This document shows, in pieces, positions 62,817-64,000 of a stretch of 64,000 nt of DNA. How positions within the stretch are numbered: the first letter of the stretch is position 1; the number at the start of each line of letters is the position of its first letter. Under the pieces are notes generated by a model. It was not told where the DNA came from, did not search any database, and saw only the letters and a program-made list of their open reading frames with translations. This stretch comes from Bisporella sp. PMI_857 (taxonomy: Eukaryota; Ascomycota; Leotiomycetes; Helotiales; Helotiaceae). A program made the position numbers and the translations under genes. The stretch lies in contig JAJSPD010000086.1 of NCBI GenBank assembly GCA_021307315.1, positions 1 to 64,000 of the forward strand, written 5' to 3'.

Positions 62817-63343
62817 GGATCGGACGAGGGTGGCTTTCCATGCGGAGGTAGCTTATTTCCCACTTTTGCTGCCAAATTGATCCCTTCGAACTTCGACGTT
62901 CCCGAGCCTGCGATGCATGTGGGTATCTTTTTGTCACAGTGCGGAGGCGGGGTAGTTTACCCCACCAACCCTCCCCCCCCCGCATTGGTGACGACGGGGC
63001 ACGGGCTGATGACCAAATCTTTATTCTTCTACGGACTGTGCATCATCTGGTACCGGCTGTCAGGAAGACGTGGCTTGCATAATTTCATACGGCTTTTCAT
63101 AACTACCAATGCAGATACCATTCAATTATATTCTTGGCCTGAGTATCAATCCTCGACCTCAGTATCAGTTCTGCTATCCCAGATCTCTGATCTGGCTTCC
63201 GTGGTAGAAATCGCATATGTTTTCCGTAGTATAAATCGTCCCCACCACATCCAGCCCAATGAAATATAAGATGCTCTTGAGACTGTCCTACATCATGCCT
63301 TCCATTGTTGACTTGGAATCGCTAACTCGCTTCCATATACAAC
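62817..63343. other. intergenic
   Basis: 527 bp including a C9 run near 62977. Plus-strand frames here lack motifs. It should contain the 3' end region of the edge gene on the minus strand. Confidence 0.4.
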
Positions 63344-64000
63344 TCACAAAATGATGCAACACTTGGTATCCTCCTGTTCAACGTCATGTATGGCATGTAG
63401 ATGCTTATACAAGTCGTAAATATCATCGAAGATGAACTGCGGATCGATCGGTGTTCCAATTTCCCATTTACAGCAATACCCAAAATACAATTTCGCGTTC
63501 CCATTCCTATCTTTTGCACTCCTATGAACCGCCGGCAAATGGTGAGACACAGCGTAATGCTCATGAACAGGGCATGGCCAGGAGGGGCCGTCAGATCTCC
63601 ACGGCACCTGAGGATCAACGATGTTATGTCTCTCGGTGGCTCCGTCCCATATAATCTTACCTTCGCAGGAGCGGCACGTAAAAACCAACGATCGCTTTAT
63701 ATGCCAGCGTCCAACGGCAGCCATGTCTGTATTCGGAAGCATCAGAGTTGTAGTGAAACACGGTTCGTTGGTTGGGCGTAAGCGCTGGAAGAGTTGAAGC
63801 TGCTCGTTGCCGATATGCCAGCGGTAGTGAGCGACAGATGCTAGAACCGTGTCCACCTCGAAGACTTTGTCATTATCAATGAGCTTGCGGCACTCCCAAT
63901 AAAACTTCTCGTTCAATTGCTCGACCTGGTCAGCGAGTCCTTTTACTGCGAGTTCTTTGTTCAATTTAGTTTTGTTTTGTTTACTCAAGGTGGAAGAGAG
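63344..64000 (-). CDS. unidentified protein, 5' end beyond the window
   Basis: A minus-strand frame open from the window edge to a stop at 63344 (about 218 codons visible). It reads LADQVEQLNEKFYWECRKLI, then LASVAHYRWHIGNEQLQLFQ, LVFTCRSCEGKIIWDG, WPCPVHEHYAVSHHLPAVHR, YFGYCCKWEIGTPIDPQFIF and ends DTKCCIIL. Several Cys/His clusters (CRSC, CPVH, CCK) could bind zinc. No ATG is visible inside the window at a convincing position, so the start lies to the right. I do not recognise the family. Confidence 0.6.
   Translation of the reverse strand, partial: LSSTLSKQNKTKLNKELAVKGLADQVEQLNEKFYWECRKLIDNDKVFEVDTVLASVAHYRWHIGNEQLQLFQRLRPTNEPCFTTTLMLPNTDMAAVGRWHIKRSLVFTCRSCEGKIIWDGATERHNIVDPQVPWRSDGPSWPCPVHEHYAVSHHLPAVHRSAKDRNGNAKLYFGYCCKWEIGTPIDPQFIFDDIYDLYKHLHAIHDVEQEDTKCCIIL

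Noticed and set aside
1..64000. tRNA, rRNA or CRISPR loci
   Set aside because: I saw no cloverleaf-like sequence with A/B boxes, no rRNA signature and no spaced short repeats. A tRNAscan run would be needed to exclude a tRNA with certainty.

Overview
The window looks like nuclear DNA from a filamentous ascomycete (Pezizomycotina). The evidence is short GT-AG introns of roughly 45-70 nt, fungus-specific families (HET domain, NACHT-ankyrin and nucleoside-phosphorylase proteins, kinase-TPR, CorA-like), and Tad-type LINE, Fot1/pogo, Tc1/mariner, copia and chromodomain gypsy elements. The class or genus cannot be told from sequence alone. It reads as an accessory, repeat-rich compartment: host genes are separated by transposons and solo LTRs, and many are broken.

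Layout. 1-5.1 kb: decayed copia element, AT-rich DNA and an intact 1.18-kb non-autonomous LTR element with a 5-bp target-site duplication (TSD). 5.5-9.4 kb: HET gene with one nonsense codon, broken amidase, and part of a second amidase in inverted orientation. 9.9-15.3 kb: kinase-like protein, small Cys-rich protein, truncated phosphotransferase. 15.3-20.7 kb: a Ser/Lys-rich family protein cut by two solo LTRs, then a head-to-head pair made of a trypsin-fold protein with a Cys in the nucleophile position and a tail-anchored membrane protein. 21-31 kb: inverted-repeat element, decayed gene, nucleoside-phosphorylase-domain protein, miniature palindromic transposon, solo LTRs, and a NACHT-ankyrin NLR with a G22 tract at its domain junction. 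31-36.4 kb: LINE remnant, low-complexity DNA, truncated TauD-type dioxygenase, LTRs. 36.4-42 kb: CorA-like membrane protein, and a mariner remnant carrying an LTR inside an LTR. 42.7-50.6 kb: a two-kinase-domain protein followed on the same strand by a kinase-Sel1-TPR protein with 19 near-identical 42-residue repeats. 51-58.7 kb: Fot1/pogo transposase split by a complete gypsy element and a solo LTR. 58.7-64 kb: broken GNAT, BTB and SDR genes, a five-level nest of repeats, and an unidentified partial gene at the edge.

Function. HET, NACHT-ankyrin, phosphorylase-domain, kinase-TPR and dual-kinase proteins are typical of fungal non-self recognition and programmed cell death. Their concentration here, with length-variable repeats and frame-setting tracts, suggests a fast-evolving recognition island. 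That grouping is inference. The individual domain calls rest on motifs visible in the translations.
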